A stretch of DNA of 64,000 nt from Anagrus nilaparvatae (GCA_022575985.1 JAKSXM010000107.1:2108001-2172000); one strand, 5' to 3'; positions 12,304-24,957 are shown, counted from the first letter of the stretch. Numbers and translations are program-made. The notes: a model not told the origin generated them from the sequence alone.

Positions 12304-13964
12304 CACACGGAGAAACAGCTGCGCATGTATCACAAGCACCCGCTTGTGTGTAACGAGCAAAATCGCTTTGGTGCGACAAGCGCGGTACCTTGCGGTTGCA
12401 ACCGTAGCATTTCTGCGGATGTAAGATCAGCAGAATTGCAGCGAGTTACAAGAGCATAAAAACTCATGCCTCATTATCGGAATGCGCGTGTTACATTGCA
12501 AGCAATAATAACACTCGATTAATACTATATTTAAAAAAATGAAAATCATTTTTAATGGCTAAAATTTTTGGACTGGCTAATTGTTATAAACAATTAACTT
12601 GTTAAATAACAAATAGCATTTTGGGGTCTAGCCGTTAAATTTTTGAAAAATTCTTTTTTTATTTGATTTATGAAACAAATATTAAAGTTTTGGCACCATT
12701 CTTGAAGTTCTAGAATGGACCGGCTAATTGTTATAAACAATTAACTCGTTAATTAACAAATTGAAATTCCGGTCACCGACGTTAATTTTTTGAAAATTTT
12801 TTTTTTAATTGATTTATATAACCAGTATTAACTTTTTGGCACCATTCTAACAGTTCTAGAATGGAGTGGCCAATTGTTATAAACAAATAAATTCTTAATC
12901 AACAAATTGAAAATTGGGTCACTGCCGCTAAATTTTTAAAAAATTCTTTTTTTAATTAATTGGGACAATAAATATTAACTATTTGGCGAAATGCAAAAAG
13001 TTCTAGAATTGAACGGCTAATTGTTATAAATAAATAAATTCTTAATTAACAAATTAAAATTCCGGTCACCGACGTTAATTTTTTGAAAAATTCTTTTTTT
13101 ATTTAATTGATGTACCAATAAATTAAAAAAAGAATTTTTCAAAAATTTAACGGCTGGACCCCAAAATGCTATTTGTTAATTAACAACCTAATTGTTTATA
13201 ACAATTAGCCGGTCAATTCTAGAATTTTTTACATGACGCCAAACAGTTAATATTTATTGTATCAACAAATTAAAAAATTTTTTTTTTTTAATTTAATTGT
13301 TCTGACCTGAATTTCAATTTGTTAATTAATAAGTTAATTGTTTATAACAATTAGCCGGTCCATTCTAGAATTTTTTACATGACGCCAAAAAGTTAATATT
13401 TATTGTATCAACAAATTAAAAAATTTTTTTTTTAAATTTAATGGTTCTGACCTGAATTTCAATTTGTTAATTAAGAAGTTAATTGTTTATAACAATTAGC
13501 CGGTCCATTCTAAAACTTTTAGAATGGTACCCAAAAGTACATATTTATAAATTGTACCAATAAATTAAAAAAAGAATTAAAAAAAGAAAGAAAAAAGCAA
13601 TAGATTCAGATGCTGGTTTAGCCACAGAGGTTATTAATTAATAGTAATTATTGGTATTAATTAAATTACTTGCTATTATTTAATAGACAATAATAAACTA
13701 TAATATAAATATACATATAAACCCTGCATATAAACATATACTTTTATCTCGACCTTTATATTTTTGCCCGCTTTAAATGCTCGAATGTCGATAAGGTTAC
13801 AAGCTTTTTTTAAACGTAAGTATCAATCGCTTCTCATGATATTACAGCACGCCCATTTTGCTCTTGCAACGTTCGCTTTCTGCGGATCTTACAACCGCAT
13901 GGGTTGCGCTCGTTGCATTGTGCCTACTCGAGCATCTTTCAACCGCCAAAGTTTCTCCGTGCAT
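12304..13964. mobile_element. Foldback element nested in the LTR element
   Basis: Ends share CACGGAGAAAC in inverted orientation (12306-12316 and 13951-13961). They are followed by comparatively GC-rich arms that contain related text such as GTAAGATC.GCAGAA (about 12421 and about 13880 inverted). Inside, several units of about 150 bp (each with GGCTAATTGTTATAAACAA and GTTCTAGAATGGA) run in direct order to about 13110. They then run inverted to about 13575, making a palindrome centred near 13110. No transposase is present. It interrupts the interior of the copia-type element and is therefore younger than, or co-mobilised with, it. Confidence 0.75.
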
Positions 13965-15348
13965 ATATTCTATAAATTGTAATATTCTAAATCTTATTCT
14001 TCAAATTTTCCAAATCTTTTATCTGTTGATTCAAAATTACTATCCTTCATATAATTTTACCTCAAGATAAAGTTTTAAATTTCTATTTTATTAACATTTA
14101 TCTTAGGAATAAGGGTTTGATCACATTTTAAACTATCACATCAAAATATGAATCTAATTTTTAAATTTTATTGTTTAGTTTTCAGACATATACATATATT
14201 AAAACAAATGTTTATAATATATAGGTTCTACAAAACTCATATATAAGAAAATTTAATTTGTGAACAAAAATTTATATTGGCTTATAGATTTTGACAAGAT
14301 AGTGAATTCTATAAAGCCATTCAATTCTTAAGTAATAGATAATTAACCCTTGGTAGAATCGGAGCAAGCCCCAGACATTCCACCTTTTGCAAAATTCAGT
14401 AAGTAATCTGACTTCTTTATGAGAAGTATACCAGATAATAAACTAATATTACTCTTCAGAAATATTGATACCACATCTATTGAATTGTATTTACTCAGAT
14501 CAGCATTTATTTCAATCTATAATATCTTAAGCTCATCATCCTTAATTGTTGTTGTGATTTATGTATTGTGACTTATGTATTATTTACATTATTAAGTAAT
14601 AAACCCAATGTATTAATATTATTAAATACTTAATAGAATTATTTAAACTTATCGCCTTATCTTCAAATTTTCTAATTTGTCAATATCTCATTTTGAAAAT
14701 TATTTAAAAATATTTTCACATTCTGTAAAAATCTACTTCACTTACTGGAGGTATAATATTATATATTAAACTTGATAAACATGTTATAATATCATAATTT
14801 ATTTCTAAATGGTCGCATCTAAAGCCTTTTTAATAGAATTTATTTGAAAATAGTCACATCAATAATCATTTTTACGAATTTAATTCGTGTAATTGCCACA
14901 TCAAGAATTTTATGCTCTTCTTTGGTATCTTGGTCATATATTTTAATTTTCAATCATTCAACATCTTTAATAATTTCCAGCCTTTTACAATATCTAATAT
15001 TATCAGATTTATTTATTCAGGATCCTGTTAATTATTATTTTATTATTTTTATGACTTAACTGCAGTTTAATATCATAAATGTTCAACACTTTTATATAGT
15101 TAGTAAACTATTTTATTTTAATTGGTGGGGTTTAATTGAACACATCTCTCGTCAACTCATCATTAACACATAATAATTTAGCATCTCATCTCATCTTAAT
15201 ATATTCTTTTCTTAATACGTCTCTAAAACTTTTCTAAAATTTAATGATATTTCTCTTCTATTTTCAATCTCTAATCTCATCTTTGATTTCCATTTCTAAT
15301 CTCATTTTCCCCCTCCAATAATATTCGCTGGATTTTAAAGGTGAAGGC

Positions 15349-15352
<4 letters not shown>

Positions 15353-15392
<40 letters not shown>
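15353..15392. repeat. Poly-T tract of 40 bp
   Basis: This is an uninterrupted run of T (poly-A on the element's own strand) in the interior of the LTR element. It could be a retroposed tail, but no source sequence is recognisable beside it. Confidence 0.9.
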
Positions 15393-17087
15393 CTATTCAA
15401 AAACTTTTATCTAAATTAATTCTGATCTTCATTTAATCACATATAGGTATATAAAATAAGAAAATAAACTTCTAAGTAAATCAGCTGAACACAAGCATGA
15501 TAAATTTAGAAGCGAATGACCTCTTTTACATCCGAACACAAGATAGTATCAAAGATCACCCTTGCAGACACATAAAAAATTAAGAACACATTAAAATTTT
15601 ACAGTATCTACAAACCAGCAGTGTTGAATTTAAGAAATATTTAAATATTTATAAATATTTATTTGATTATAATTTATTTTAACACATCTTGTTAAGAAAA
15701 ATTCAAACATTCCATCTCGATCAAATACAATATCTTAATATCCTAATTTCATAATATTTAATGATCGTGAGTAGGTACCTATATTAAATTTTTAAATACG
15801 TCACTATAAAAATTTAATGTTTGCTTAGATCTAAGACTTTAATAATTTTAATTTTTAGTAACACAAAAAAATTTAATTTATTTTGTGTTTAAAAACCTCT
15901 TTATTTCCTTCTCTTATACATGTATAAATACTGCCTCATCTATTATATTTAATATTATATAATGGTATAGCTTCATATTCTCATCAATTTTTCCATAATT
16001 TAAATAATTTTATTCATAAATGCATTATTTTTAAATTTTATCATCAGTCAGGTTACATAGAACAAAATATTCTAAAAATTTTTGCATCAAATTTAAGGTT
16101 AGGCATACACGCGCTCTCACACGCAGTGCACATACGTGAGCGAGCGCATATATGAACCCCTATAAAAATTTTATGCAAATATGAGTATGGATTACATGTA
16201 CATGTATCCGCTTCGAACCACTCAAGCACTCACACAAACAAATTCGCACCTCGTGAAAAAAAGTTTATTCACATCAATTATGGGGGCATGTTTATTTTAT
16301 ATGCATGCATAATTATATATTTAACTTTTTATACTTAATAAAGTATATAAAAGACAAACAATCACGCCTTATTTAATAATTTTAAAAAAAACCCACACAT
16401 CGAAAATTTAAATAGTTCATTTTGTGCATGGCCCTCAAATATAGAACACATATATAAGAAAGCACACACACACATACAAAACAATGTTTCCGCATAATAA
16501 AATATCCACTCATCCTATTTTAAATTTTCCTGGTCTTTTACATGTATGTAATAAATAGTACATAAAATTAAAACACTCCGAACTCCAAAATTTAAAAAAA
16601 TTATTCATATACTCTCAAATACAGGACACATGTATATTCGAGTATTGATAACTTTCATAAATTTTAACCGCCAAAAAGTAGCGTCTAAAATGCGCGGCTA
16701 ACATTTTATGTATATGTTACGTGATTAACTCACACACACACACACATATGCATTTATTAATACATAAAAATATTATTTTTGGCCATTAAACACACCCACA
16801 CATACACATTTCTAAAATTAATTTTAATTTTAATGAAAATTAATTTTAAAAAAATTTTTCGTCATTTTAAAAAAAATTTTATGATAAAAAAAATTTCATT
16901 TGCACTAACATGCCTTCGGGTCGTCAACGACGGCCTTTTTGTACACATTTAACAAAATAATTTCGCGTCGAAACTCGTCTACACGCGTAATAAAAAAAAT
17001 TCAAAATTTTTGTTTTAAAATTTAAATTAATATTTATATCCGAAAATATAAAAAAATTAACTTTTCTTTCTTTTCTATTTTTGCCGG

Positions 17088-17177
17088 CTACAAAAAATTT
17101 GATCGATCATGCACACATTTTATTTTTCCACTTCCGCTTCGTAAAATAAAGATCTTACCCTCTCTACCTTCAGCCAT
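17088..17177 (-). CDS. Short ORF downstream of the primer site (29 residues)
   Basis: This is the first ATG of note after the 5' LTR and primer site on the element's strand. It begins MAEGREGKIFILRSGSGK and ends at TAG after 29 residues. The leader before it (GGAGAGAGGTTAAAA) and its position about 200 bases after the LTR are where a gag gene would begin. It could be the residue of gag or chance. I see no similarity to a known domain and rate coding as doubtful. Confidence 0.25.
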   Translation of the reverse strand: MAEGREGKIFILRSGSGKIKCVHDRSNFL

Positions 17178-17355
17178 TTTTAACCTCTCTCCTTGGTTAT
17201 GTGAAAAAAAAATCACACTAAAACACCAAATATTTTAAATAAATAATCTTTTATTTATTTAAAAAAAAAATAACACCACACACCAAAATTTTCTTTTACA
17301 TAAAAGAAAATAGAGCTATTTTTATTTCACTCGCGCGTCCGCGAGGGAAGCGTGT

Positions 17356-17374
17356 TATGCTGCGGCCCATGACC
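17356..17374 (-). promoter_or_regulatory. Primer-binding site (copia type)
   Basis: Immediately after the 5' LTR, the minus strand reads GGTCATGGGCCGCAGCATA. This is close to the classical copia site, which pairs with an internal fragment of initiator tRNA-Met. The match is by eye and not perfect. Confidence 0.7.
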
Positions 17375-17650
17375 TATTAGGTTTGTGGGTTATTTAAATA
17401 AAAACACTTATTTATATTTTAATATAACACTCAATGTTTATTCACGTCTAAATCCCAATCTTAATAATCACGTCTTAATTACACTAAAATATAGTTAATA
17501 ATTAGTTATTATAAAATGTCGAACACGCCGATACAATATAGAGAGAACGATGTCGATACGACGGTTGCTATACAAGCACTGAGAAATTCGCGTCCCTTTC
17601 TTCTCCACATAGTATAAAGTGGATGTGATAGAGAGCGCCACATTCCAACA
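17375..17650 (-). repeat. 5' LTR of the copia-type element
   Basis: It is 276 bp with one difference from the partner LTR. The outer end (TGTTGGAATG on the minus strand) abuts the TATAC duplication at 17651-17655. A reading frame of about 100 residues crosses this LTR on the minus strand (17509-17823), but it is an accident of the repeat. Confidence 0.9.
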
Positions 17651-17655
17651 TATAC

Positions 17656-18925
17656 AATATTTGTATTTATTTTTTTTTCGAGCATGGGCTTCCATACTCT
17701 CTTTCCCCACCTTTTTACTACTGAATTAACATAATTCTTGGAATGGAATCTTTTCGAACCAACACTGGTTGCAATATATTCATAATATTTAGACAGTAGG
17801 AACCGGTTTTTTTCAGTCTCCATAATTTTTTAAACTATCATATTAAAAAAATAATTGAGACTGTGTTTACTACAGTGTTGAAATATATTCATATTTAGAC
17901 AATAGGAACCGGTTTTTTTTACTTTTATCTTTCTCGCTTCAATAAAAGGTAAAGATTTGAGGTAGATTCGAGAGAAAATAATAATTAATAAGAAAATAAT
18001 AATAAACTTATTTAGGTAAATTTTTATTTTTATTTTTTTTTTTAATTTTAGAGGTCAGGGTACAACTATAAAGACCGGCCAACTAAAACCTGCAGATGAG
18101 CATGTTAAGTTATGTCTTCTGCTATTATTATTGTTTATGCTCTGAAAAAGTTATAGCTTTTTTGTTTTTAAACTTTATACATATACATTTAAATATTAAT
18201 CTTAATTTGCTGATATTATGTAATATAATATTAGAATATTCTATTATCAACAAATTATGATTAATATTTAAAAGTAGATAAAAGAAATTGATTTATATAA
18301 AATTGTATACATTTAAAAAACGAAACATTTAGGATTATTCACATAATTTAAAAAGTTCCTATAATTTTTGTGAACATGCTGAAATTTTGATTGTAGAGTT
18401 GTGTCAAGAGATAACTTACTGTTTAAAATATGTCAGAGAAAGCGGACCAAATGCATATAAAAGAATAATTATAACGGATTGGAATTGTATAACTCGTTGA
18501 ATTTTATACATTTATTGGAGAAGGAGTTTGGAATAAACTTTGTGAAGCAAAATATGAATTATTTAAAGTTGTAGGCAACAACATTAAATTCCATATAATC
18601 TCATTCTTTCAATTATTCAAATTTTCAGTTAAATAATTATAAACAGTTGGAGCGAACCAAACAAGTCCAAAATATCAATTATTTGCTTTTTCAACAACTT
18701 ACTTTGCATTTTGTACAAAAAGTGCAAGAGTTAATCAGCTTTCGCTCTGAAAATTTCATGGTAAATACCATTTCCGATCAAGGTAAATATAGCTTTTTGA
18801 TTTGCTCAAGTTGCTTTAAAGTTTACAAAATTGTTTTGGTATTTGATATATTAAAATGAAAACGAAGCTTATTTTTTAAGCTCAAACTTATTTTTATTTT
18901 TACATTTGCTAAAATGATTATAATC
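17656..18925. other. Intergenic DNA with unassigned exon-like pieces
   Basis: About 17771-17812 and 17879-17922 are diverged copies of one 45-bp segment (AGGAACCGGTTTTTTT). Plus-strand open stretches that look more gene-like than random include about 18389-18500 (CLKYVRESGPNAYKRII then ITDWNC), about 18500-18590 (EFYTFIGEGVWNKLCEAKYE) and about 18640-18780 (LERTKQVQNINYLLFQQL). The last follows a TTTCAG acceptor-like site. They are in different frames with stops between them and resemble decayed exons of one or more genes. I cannot name the family. Confidence 0.4.
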
Positions 18926-20170
18926 ATGTCAGGCATGTTATATGGAGATGACGAAATGGGTGCTTTAGTTTTTGATTTAGGTCATCGCATTCGCTTAGAG
19001 TTGGTTATGCACAAGAAGATACTCCAAAAGCTGAAATTCCTTCAGTTGTTGGTGTTGGTGAAGATACCAATGGCACATAAACAAAGGCAGAACCTATGGA
19101 TGTTGATGATAAAAAGCAAGATAATAATATAACTCAATCAACTCCAAAATATTATGTTGACATGACAATATTACATGTGCCTCGGAAAGGTACAGAAGTT
19201 TTAAGCTTTATGAAAGATGGTATGATCAATGATTGGGATCATTTAGAAAAAGTCTTAGACTACACTCATTCAAAAATTATTCAGTCTGGTTCTGAATTTC
19301 ATCCAGTCTTATTTTCTGAAGCACCATGGAATATTAGAAGTAAAAGAGAAAAGTTGACAGAGTTAATGTTTGAAAAATATAATGTACCAGCATATTTTGT
19401 GGTAAAAAATGCTGTATCAGCAGCTTTTGCTAATGGGCGAGCAACTGGTATAATTGTTGATAGTGGTGTAACCAATACATTAGCAATTCCTGTGCAAGAT
19501 GGTTATGCTTTAACTCAAGCAATTGTAAAACCTCCATTGGGTGGTGATTATATAAGTATGCAATATCGTCAAATATTACAAGATAATGATATTCATCTTT
19601 CTCCTGTTTACATGATTGACAGTAAAGAAGTAGTAAATGATTATTATGAAAAGCCAAAATGGATAACAAAAAAAAAAATTCCAAAAGTAACAAAATCATG
19701 GCATAATTACAGGATAAAAAAATTAGTTTAAGATTTTCAAATAACCACTCTTCAAATTTCTGAAACGCCTTATGATGAAAAAATAGTCTCAGCCATTCCA
19801 GCAGTTCCTTATGAATTTCCAACAGGTTATGGACAAGATTTTGGAGTCGAAAGATTTCGTATTCCAGAAGCATTATTTGATCCTAGTATGGTGCAAATGA
19901 GGGGAGGAACGGTTGGAAACACAATGCTTGGTTTTGGACATATTTGTAACTACCAGTGTTGGCATGTGTGATGTTGATGTAAGACCTGTACTCTATGGCA
20001 GCGTAGTCGTTACTGGAGGAAATTCTTTCATTCAAGTCAGCTGAAATTATTACTGGAATATTATTTTTATTTTTTTAATGGTAATTTATTTCAAGAAAAT
20101 TTACAGGGATTTCCTCAGAGATTAAATCGAGATTTATCAATTAGGATACAATCAAGTATTTTTGGCTTTG
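18926..20170 (+). pseudogene. Bap55 / ACTL6 (BAF53) nuclear actin-related protein, broken
   Basis: The intact gene product is the actin-related subunit of the Brahma/BAF, INO80 and TIP60 chromatin complexes. The copy starts MSGMLYGDDEMGALVFDLG, shifts frame near 18985, continues RVGYAQEDTPKAEIPSVVG, then meets a stop at about 19077. A long open part (19096-19731) contains FSEAPWNIRSKREKLTELMF and KSWHNY, typical of this family. After a TAA at about 19729 the same frame resumes with ISETPYDEKIVSAIPAVPYE and GNTMLGFGH. It then shifts to [20 protein letters not shown] and GGNSFIQ, then an intron (about 20035-20107), then RLNRDLSIRI. Two stops and at least two frameshifts disable it. The retained intron shows a genomic duplicate. 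The C-terminal third is missing. Confidence 0.9.
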
Positions 20171-20667
20171 GTATTTTTTTCATATTATTTCAGAACTGTA
20201 GAGGTGACAACTGATGTAATATAAAAAATTTTAAACTTAAATTTAAGATTTTTTTCAAAAATATACACTGTAACAGAGAATTGTAAATTTATTTAAAGAA
20301 AAAAACAAGCATTTAAATTTATTCTTTCAAGTCTTACTAAGTGTAAATTAAAAAATAAGGAAATTTTTTTTTTATCATTTTTTAAATATTTTTGTCAATA
20401 AGCATTTTATAATACAAAAAATAAAAATGGAATATTGAATATACATATTTAATATGCGTTTATTTTATTTTTACACCTTTAAATATATATTTTGAAGAAA
20501 AAAAAAGTTATTTCTCATAACAAATATTTTATTTCAAATACATATTAAAATTATTTGTTAAATTTATTTTTTTAAATTATGATAAACTAATTTATACAAT
20601 TAAATGAGATTAAAAATAAGAACAAAAGGAAAGTGTAATTTTTTTTTCTAAAAGCAAAAAATTCATT
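20171..20667. other. AT-rich spacer, nothing recognised
   Basis: This lies between the convergent Bap55 and RTEL1 fragments. It is poly-A/T-rich with no ORF or repeat of note. Confidence 0.6.
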
Positions 20668-21066
20668 TTTTTCTCCCCAGCTTGCAAAAGCTGAGAATGA
20701 GTTATTGAAGCATAAATAATTGATATATTGAATACTATTTATGATAAATAATTTACTATCATAAATTTCATGAATAAGTTTTCCTTCTGGTTCACTATTT
20801 GCTTCTTGAACTTGAAAGTGTGCTTTTTTGACTCATAACCACCCTAACGAAGAGCATAATAAACTTAAGGTTTTTCCTGTGCCTATAAATATAATTTTAT
20901 TTATTTATTTTCAAGAGACATTTTTGTTACCTGTTGCTGATTCTAATACATCATTTTTTCTACCTTGCAAAGACTCTATAACTTTGTGCATAAAATCTTC
21001 TTGAACTTTATAAGGTTTGAATGTAAAACTTATATCTACTCCTCGAATAGTAAATTTTGTTAAAAA
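20668..21066 (-). pseudogene. RTEL1 N-terminal fragment, broken
   Basis: Minus-strand text matches the start of regulator of telomere elongation helicase 1, a nuclear iron-sulphur XPD-family DNA helicase. It reads TIRGVDISFTFKPYKVQEDF, VIESLQGRKNDVLESATG, then after a 48-bp GT-AG intron (20883-20930) TGKTLSLLCSSLGWL. The Walker A motif GTGKT is split by this intron. A stop follows directly (after SLGWL). Further on, IIYASITHSQLLQA corresponds to the family's IYASRTHSQL motif with the conserved Arg changed to Ile, in another frame. No start codon is preserved and everything after about residue 150, including the iron-sulphur region and motifs II-VI, is absent. It is a decayed genomic fragment lying tail to tail with the Bap55 copy. 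Confidence 0.88.
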
Positions 21067-22164
21067 AACTCGTGATTTATTTCATAAAAACATTCAAGTA
21101 ATCGAAAAGTGAAGAAATGCGCGAAAATTTGAAAATGCAATTTGTTTCAGGCCTAAATATTAAAAATATATCCATTTTATTTCTGTATAAAATATATTAC
21201 TGCGCCATTTATGGCGCCGTTTCTAAGTTAAGTTAGAAACACACTAATTTACGCGAAAATACTCTTTCTCTCTCATTGATAATCGCAATTCTCTCGAATA
21301 TATATCGAAAAAGAGTCGGAATTCTCTCGAATATATATCGAAAGAATAAGTCAAAGTGCGAGTGTATATATAAATTTATTTTCTACACATGTAATAAAAA
21401 TTTACATTACACATACACATATAATAAAAATATAGCGTCTGCTCTCGCCCGGTACAAGATATATTCAGATATAATTAAAAAAAATAAATGGTCAACTGGA
21501 GAAGAAACAAATTAGCGTGTTTATAGCTTTTCTATTCTATCTATCTATTATTTAAAAATAAATAGCTGTTACAAAAAAACAGTGTATATATATATGTAAG
21601 AAATAATATAATCTTTCTTAAATTTAAATACTGCCGCGCTTTTATGGTAAAACAGGGAGTAAACTGATCGATGTCAAAAAAGGTAGTTTTATAGAAAAAG
21701 CACATGTATAATATAATGAGATTTGTTAAAGTAAAAGCTGATGTAATATAATATAATTTAGTTGTTAAAACTTTTATAAAACTGTGAAAGAAACTGGCAT
21801 TAAAATAAGCTTAAATGTCGTTTCTTTGATTTTACAGGTATAATATTTTAAGTAAACTCTATAATGTAATTTATGTAAAATGGTAATAATTAATAATAAA
21901 GCTTTGATTTTACAGAGAAACTCAGTTTTGTTTATTGAAGTGCCAATTATAAAAATATAAGAAAGATTTAAAGTAAATAAATATAAGCATATTATATATA
22001 TCAGAAAAAAAGAGTGTATATTAGATTTATCCATTTATAAAAAAAAAAAAACTGTATAAACTACATGGCTAAAAAGAATTTTGTTTTTAATTAAAGAATA
22101 CTAAGAGAAATGCAAAGCGAGAGCAAAAGTTTTTTAAATAAAATGTACCATATTAGCAGAATAA
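21067..22164. other. Intergenic DNA with short duplications
   Basis: The segment ATTCTCTCGAATATATATCG is repeated in tandem at about 21289-21310 and 21321-21343, inside a reading frame (21276-21515) that lacks an ATG start and is probably not a gene. Two copies of a GATTTTACAG-containing stretch occur at about 21830 and 21908. No gene is supported. Confidence 0.5.
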
Positions 22165-24390
22165 CCTAATAAACCTGTTGAAGTGATTCCTTTTTTTCTA
22201 CTTCTTATATTGGTGAATACCAAACTGTATTTTAATTTAAAACCAGCTTCTGAAGCAGGTCTAACTTATGTAAACACAAAAGTTTATTGGGAATTCATCG
22301 ATATGGTTTATTACCAATAGTTCTAGATCTTTGTACGAGCAAGAATCATGAGCCGTGAAATCATCCTGTTTGCATAATTGAAAATTATTTGATAAATATG
22401 AAAATTATTTGATAAATAAAATCCAAACTGTATAATCAAATAAAATGTATAATCAAATTTGGACCTAAAAAAATATAAAATCCATGTAATTAGTATTTTA
22501 CATTACAAGTTTCATTGATGCGTTCTCAAAAAGCTTTGGAAAGCTATTACTGAATTTTATATACAGTTTGAGTCCAAATTTGATAAAATTCTAATTTAAA
22601 TCTACTTTGTTAAGTAGATTCCATTTATTTAAGCAGGCTTAATTCATTGCTTCTGATTCTTACACATAAAAACATCCAGGATTTTAGAAAGAGCCATTAC
22701 GATATATGAATTCCCAATAAACCTGTTCAAGTGATTACTGTTTTTTCTACTTCTGTATTAGTAAATACCAAATTGCATATTAATTTAAAACCAACTTCTA
22801 AAGAGGGTCTAACTTATGTAAATATAAAAGTTTTTAGGTTTTCAACGATATGGTTTATTACCAAGTTCTGGATGTTTGTACGAGTAAGAATCATAAGCCT
22901 TGAATTCATCCTGTTTGCATAATTGAAAATTATTTGATAAATAAAACCAAACTAGAATGTATCATCAAATTTGGACCTAAAAAAATATAAAATCCATGTA
23001 ATAAATATTTTACAAGTAGTTTCATTGATGCGTTCTTAAAAAGCTTTGGAAAGCCATTACTGGATTTTATATACAGTATGGGTCCAAATTTTATAAAATT
23101 CTAATTTAAATCTACTTTGTCAAGTAGTTTTCATTTATATAAGCAGGCTTAATTCTTTGCTTCTGATTCTTACCCATAAAAATAACCAGGATTTTAGAAA
23201 GAGCCATTACGATGAATTAATTCATCTATTACATAAAGATTCTTCCTAAAGTAGGTTTAGTCAATAAACACAGATTACTCTAAGTTCCTCAATCCAGATC
23301 CCAGAAACCTGTTAAAGTGATTACTGTTTTTTCTACTTATTTATTGGTGAATACCAAATTGCATATTAATTTAAAACCAGCTTCTAAAGAGGATCTAACT
23401 TATGTAAACATAAAAGTTTATTGGGAATTCAACGATATGGTTTATTACCAAGTTCTGGATGTTTGTACGAGTAAAAAAAATAAGCCATGAAATTCACCAA
23501 TTCACCCTGTTTGCATAATTGAAAATTATTTGATAAATAAAATCCAAACTAGAATGTATAATCAAATTTGGACCTAAAAAATATAAAATCCAAGTAATTA
23601 GTATTTTACCAGTATAGTTTCATCAATGCGTTCTAAAAAAGCTTTAGAAAGCTATTACCAGGCTATTACTGGATTTTATATACAGCTTGGGTCCAAATTT
23701 GATAAAATTCTAATTTAAATCTACTTTGTTAAGTAGTTTTCATTAATTTAAGCAGGCTTAATTCATTGCTTCTGATTCTTACACATAAAAACATCCAGGA
23801 TTTTAGAAAGAGCCATTATGATCTATGAATTCCGAATAAACCTATGCAAGTGATTTATTTTTTTTCTACTTCTTTATTAGCAAATACCAAATTGCATATT
23901 AATTTAAAACCAGCTTCTTAAGAGGGTCTCACTTATGTAAACATAATAGTTTATTGGGAATTCAACGATATGGTTTATTACCAAGTTCTGGATGTTTGTA
24001 CGAGTAAGAATCATAAGCCATGAAATTCACCAATTCACCCTGTTTGCATAATTGAAAATTATTTGATAAATAAAATCCAAACTAGAATGCATACACAAAT
24101 TTGGACTTAAAAAAATATAAAATCCAACTAATTAGTATTTTACAAGTATAGTTTCATTGATGCATTCTCAAAAAGCTCTGGAAAGCTATTACTGGACTTT
24201 ATATACAGTTTGGGTCCAAATTTTATAAATTTCTAATTTAAATCTAATTTATCAAGTACTTTTCATTTATGTAAGCAGGCTCAATTCATTGCTTCTGATT
24301 CTCACCCATAATAACATCCAGTAGGTTTTTAGAAAGAGCTATTACGATGAATTCCCAATATACCTGTTTAAGTGATTACTCCCGTACGAA
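22165..24390 (+). repeat. Tandem array of about four 520-590 bp units
   Basis: Units begin with text like AATAAACCTGTTCAAGTGAT at about 22168, 22717, 23304 and 23834, with the start of a fifth at 24357. Each unit carries the same landmarks: GCATATTAATTTAAAACCA, GATATGGTTTATTACCAAG, AAAATTATTTGATAAATA and AGCAGGCTTAATTC. Units differ by substitutions and small indels. A single inverted copy lies at about 27195-27682. No coding content. Confidence 0.85.
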
Positions 24391-24957
24391 GCCAACATTT
24401 TTTCACGGAATAAAGGCACTGTATACAAAATTTTTTTTTTTTTTAATTTAGCACTAATTAGCACGTAAGGAATTGGCGCTATAGGGATTCGTAACATAGT
24501 CAGGGGCATTATAGAAGAGGAATAAATAAATTACTAATGTAAAAGGTAATTACCGAGGATATAAATGGACTCTGGAGGTAAAAAATGGCTCCCACATAGT
24601 AAAATAAATACCAACTGATAGAATTAGTTATCCAGGGGCTCATTGGGCCCGACCAGAAAAAAATGAGATCTCGCTGTACAAATCAATTCCCAGGGAAAAA
24701 ATGGACTATAAGCGTAAAATATGGGTTCAGCAGGAAAAAATGAGATCCCGCTGTATAAATCGATTCCCAGGGACAAAAATGGACTATAGGGGTAAAAAAT
24801 GTGTCCAGCAGGCAAATTAATGGTAAAGAGGCACCTGTGTATTTAAAGTTTATTCTTCTGCAAATATATGTTCATATGTAAATTAAATCGCTGGACTAAA
24901 TTTTATTTTTTTCATAAATTTTTTCTTACCGTATTATTTATAAATATGTTATAACTT

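Larger units (their letters stand above)
8510..17650 (-). mobile_element. Copia-type LTR element with long non-coding interior (LARD-like)
   Basis: The element is bounded by two 276-bp direct LTRs (8510-8785 and 17375-17650) that differ at one position. It is flanked by a 5-bp duplication TATAC (8505-8509 and 17651-17655). On the minus strand the LTR starts TGTTGGAATG and ends CCTAATA. Just inside the 5' LTR is GGTCATGGGCCGCAG, close to the copia primer site that pairs with a half of initiator tRNA-Met. Just before the 3' LTR is the purine tract GGGAGGGAG. These place transcription right to left. The 8.6-kb interior has no gag, protease, integrase or RT that I can find in either direction, although autonomous copia elements are about 5 kb and coding. 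It therefore depends on enzymes supplied by another element. Near-identical LTRs suggest a recent insertion. Confidence 0.88.

Noticed and set aside
17509..17823. 104-residue minus-strand frame
   Set aside because: Two thirds of it is the copia-type LTR. The remainder (METEKNRFLLSKYYEYI) shows no family match and overlaps a short duplicated segment.
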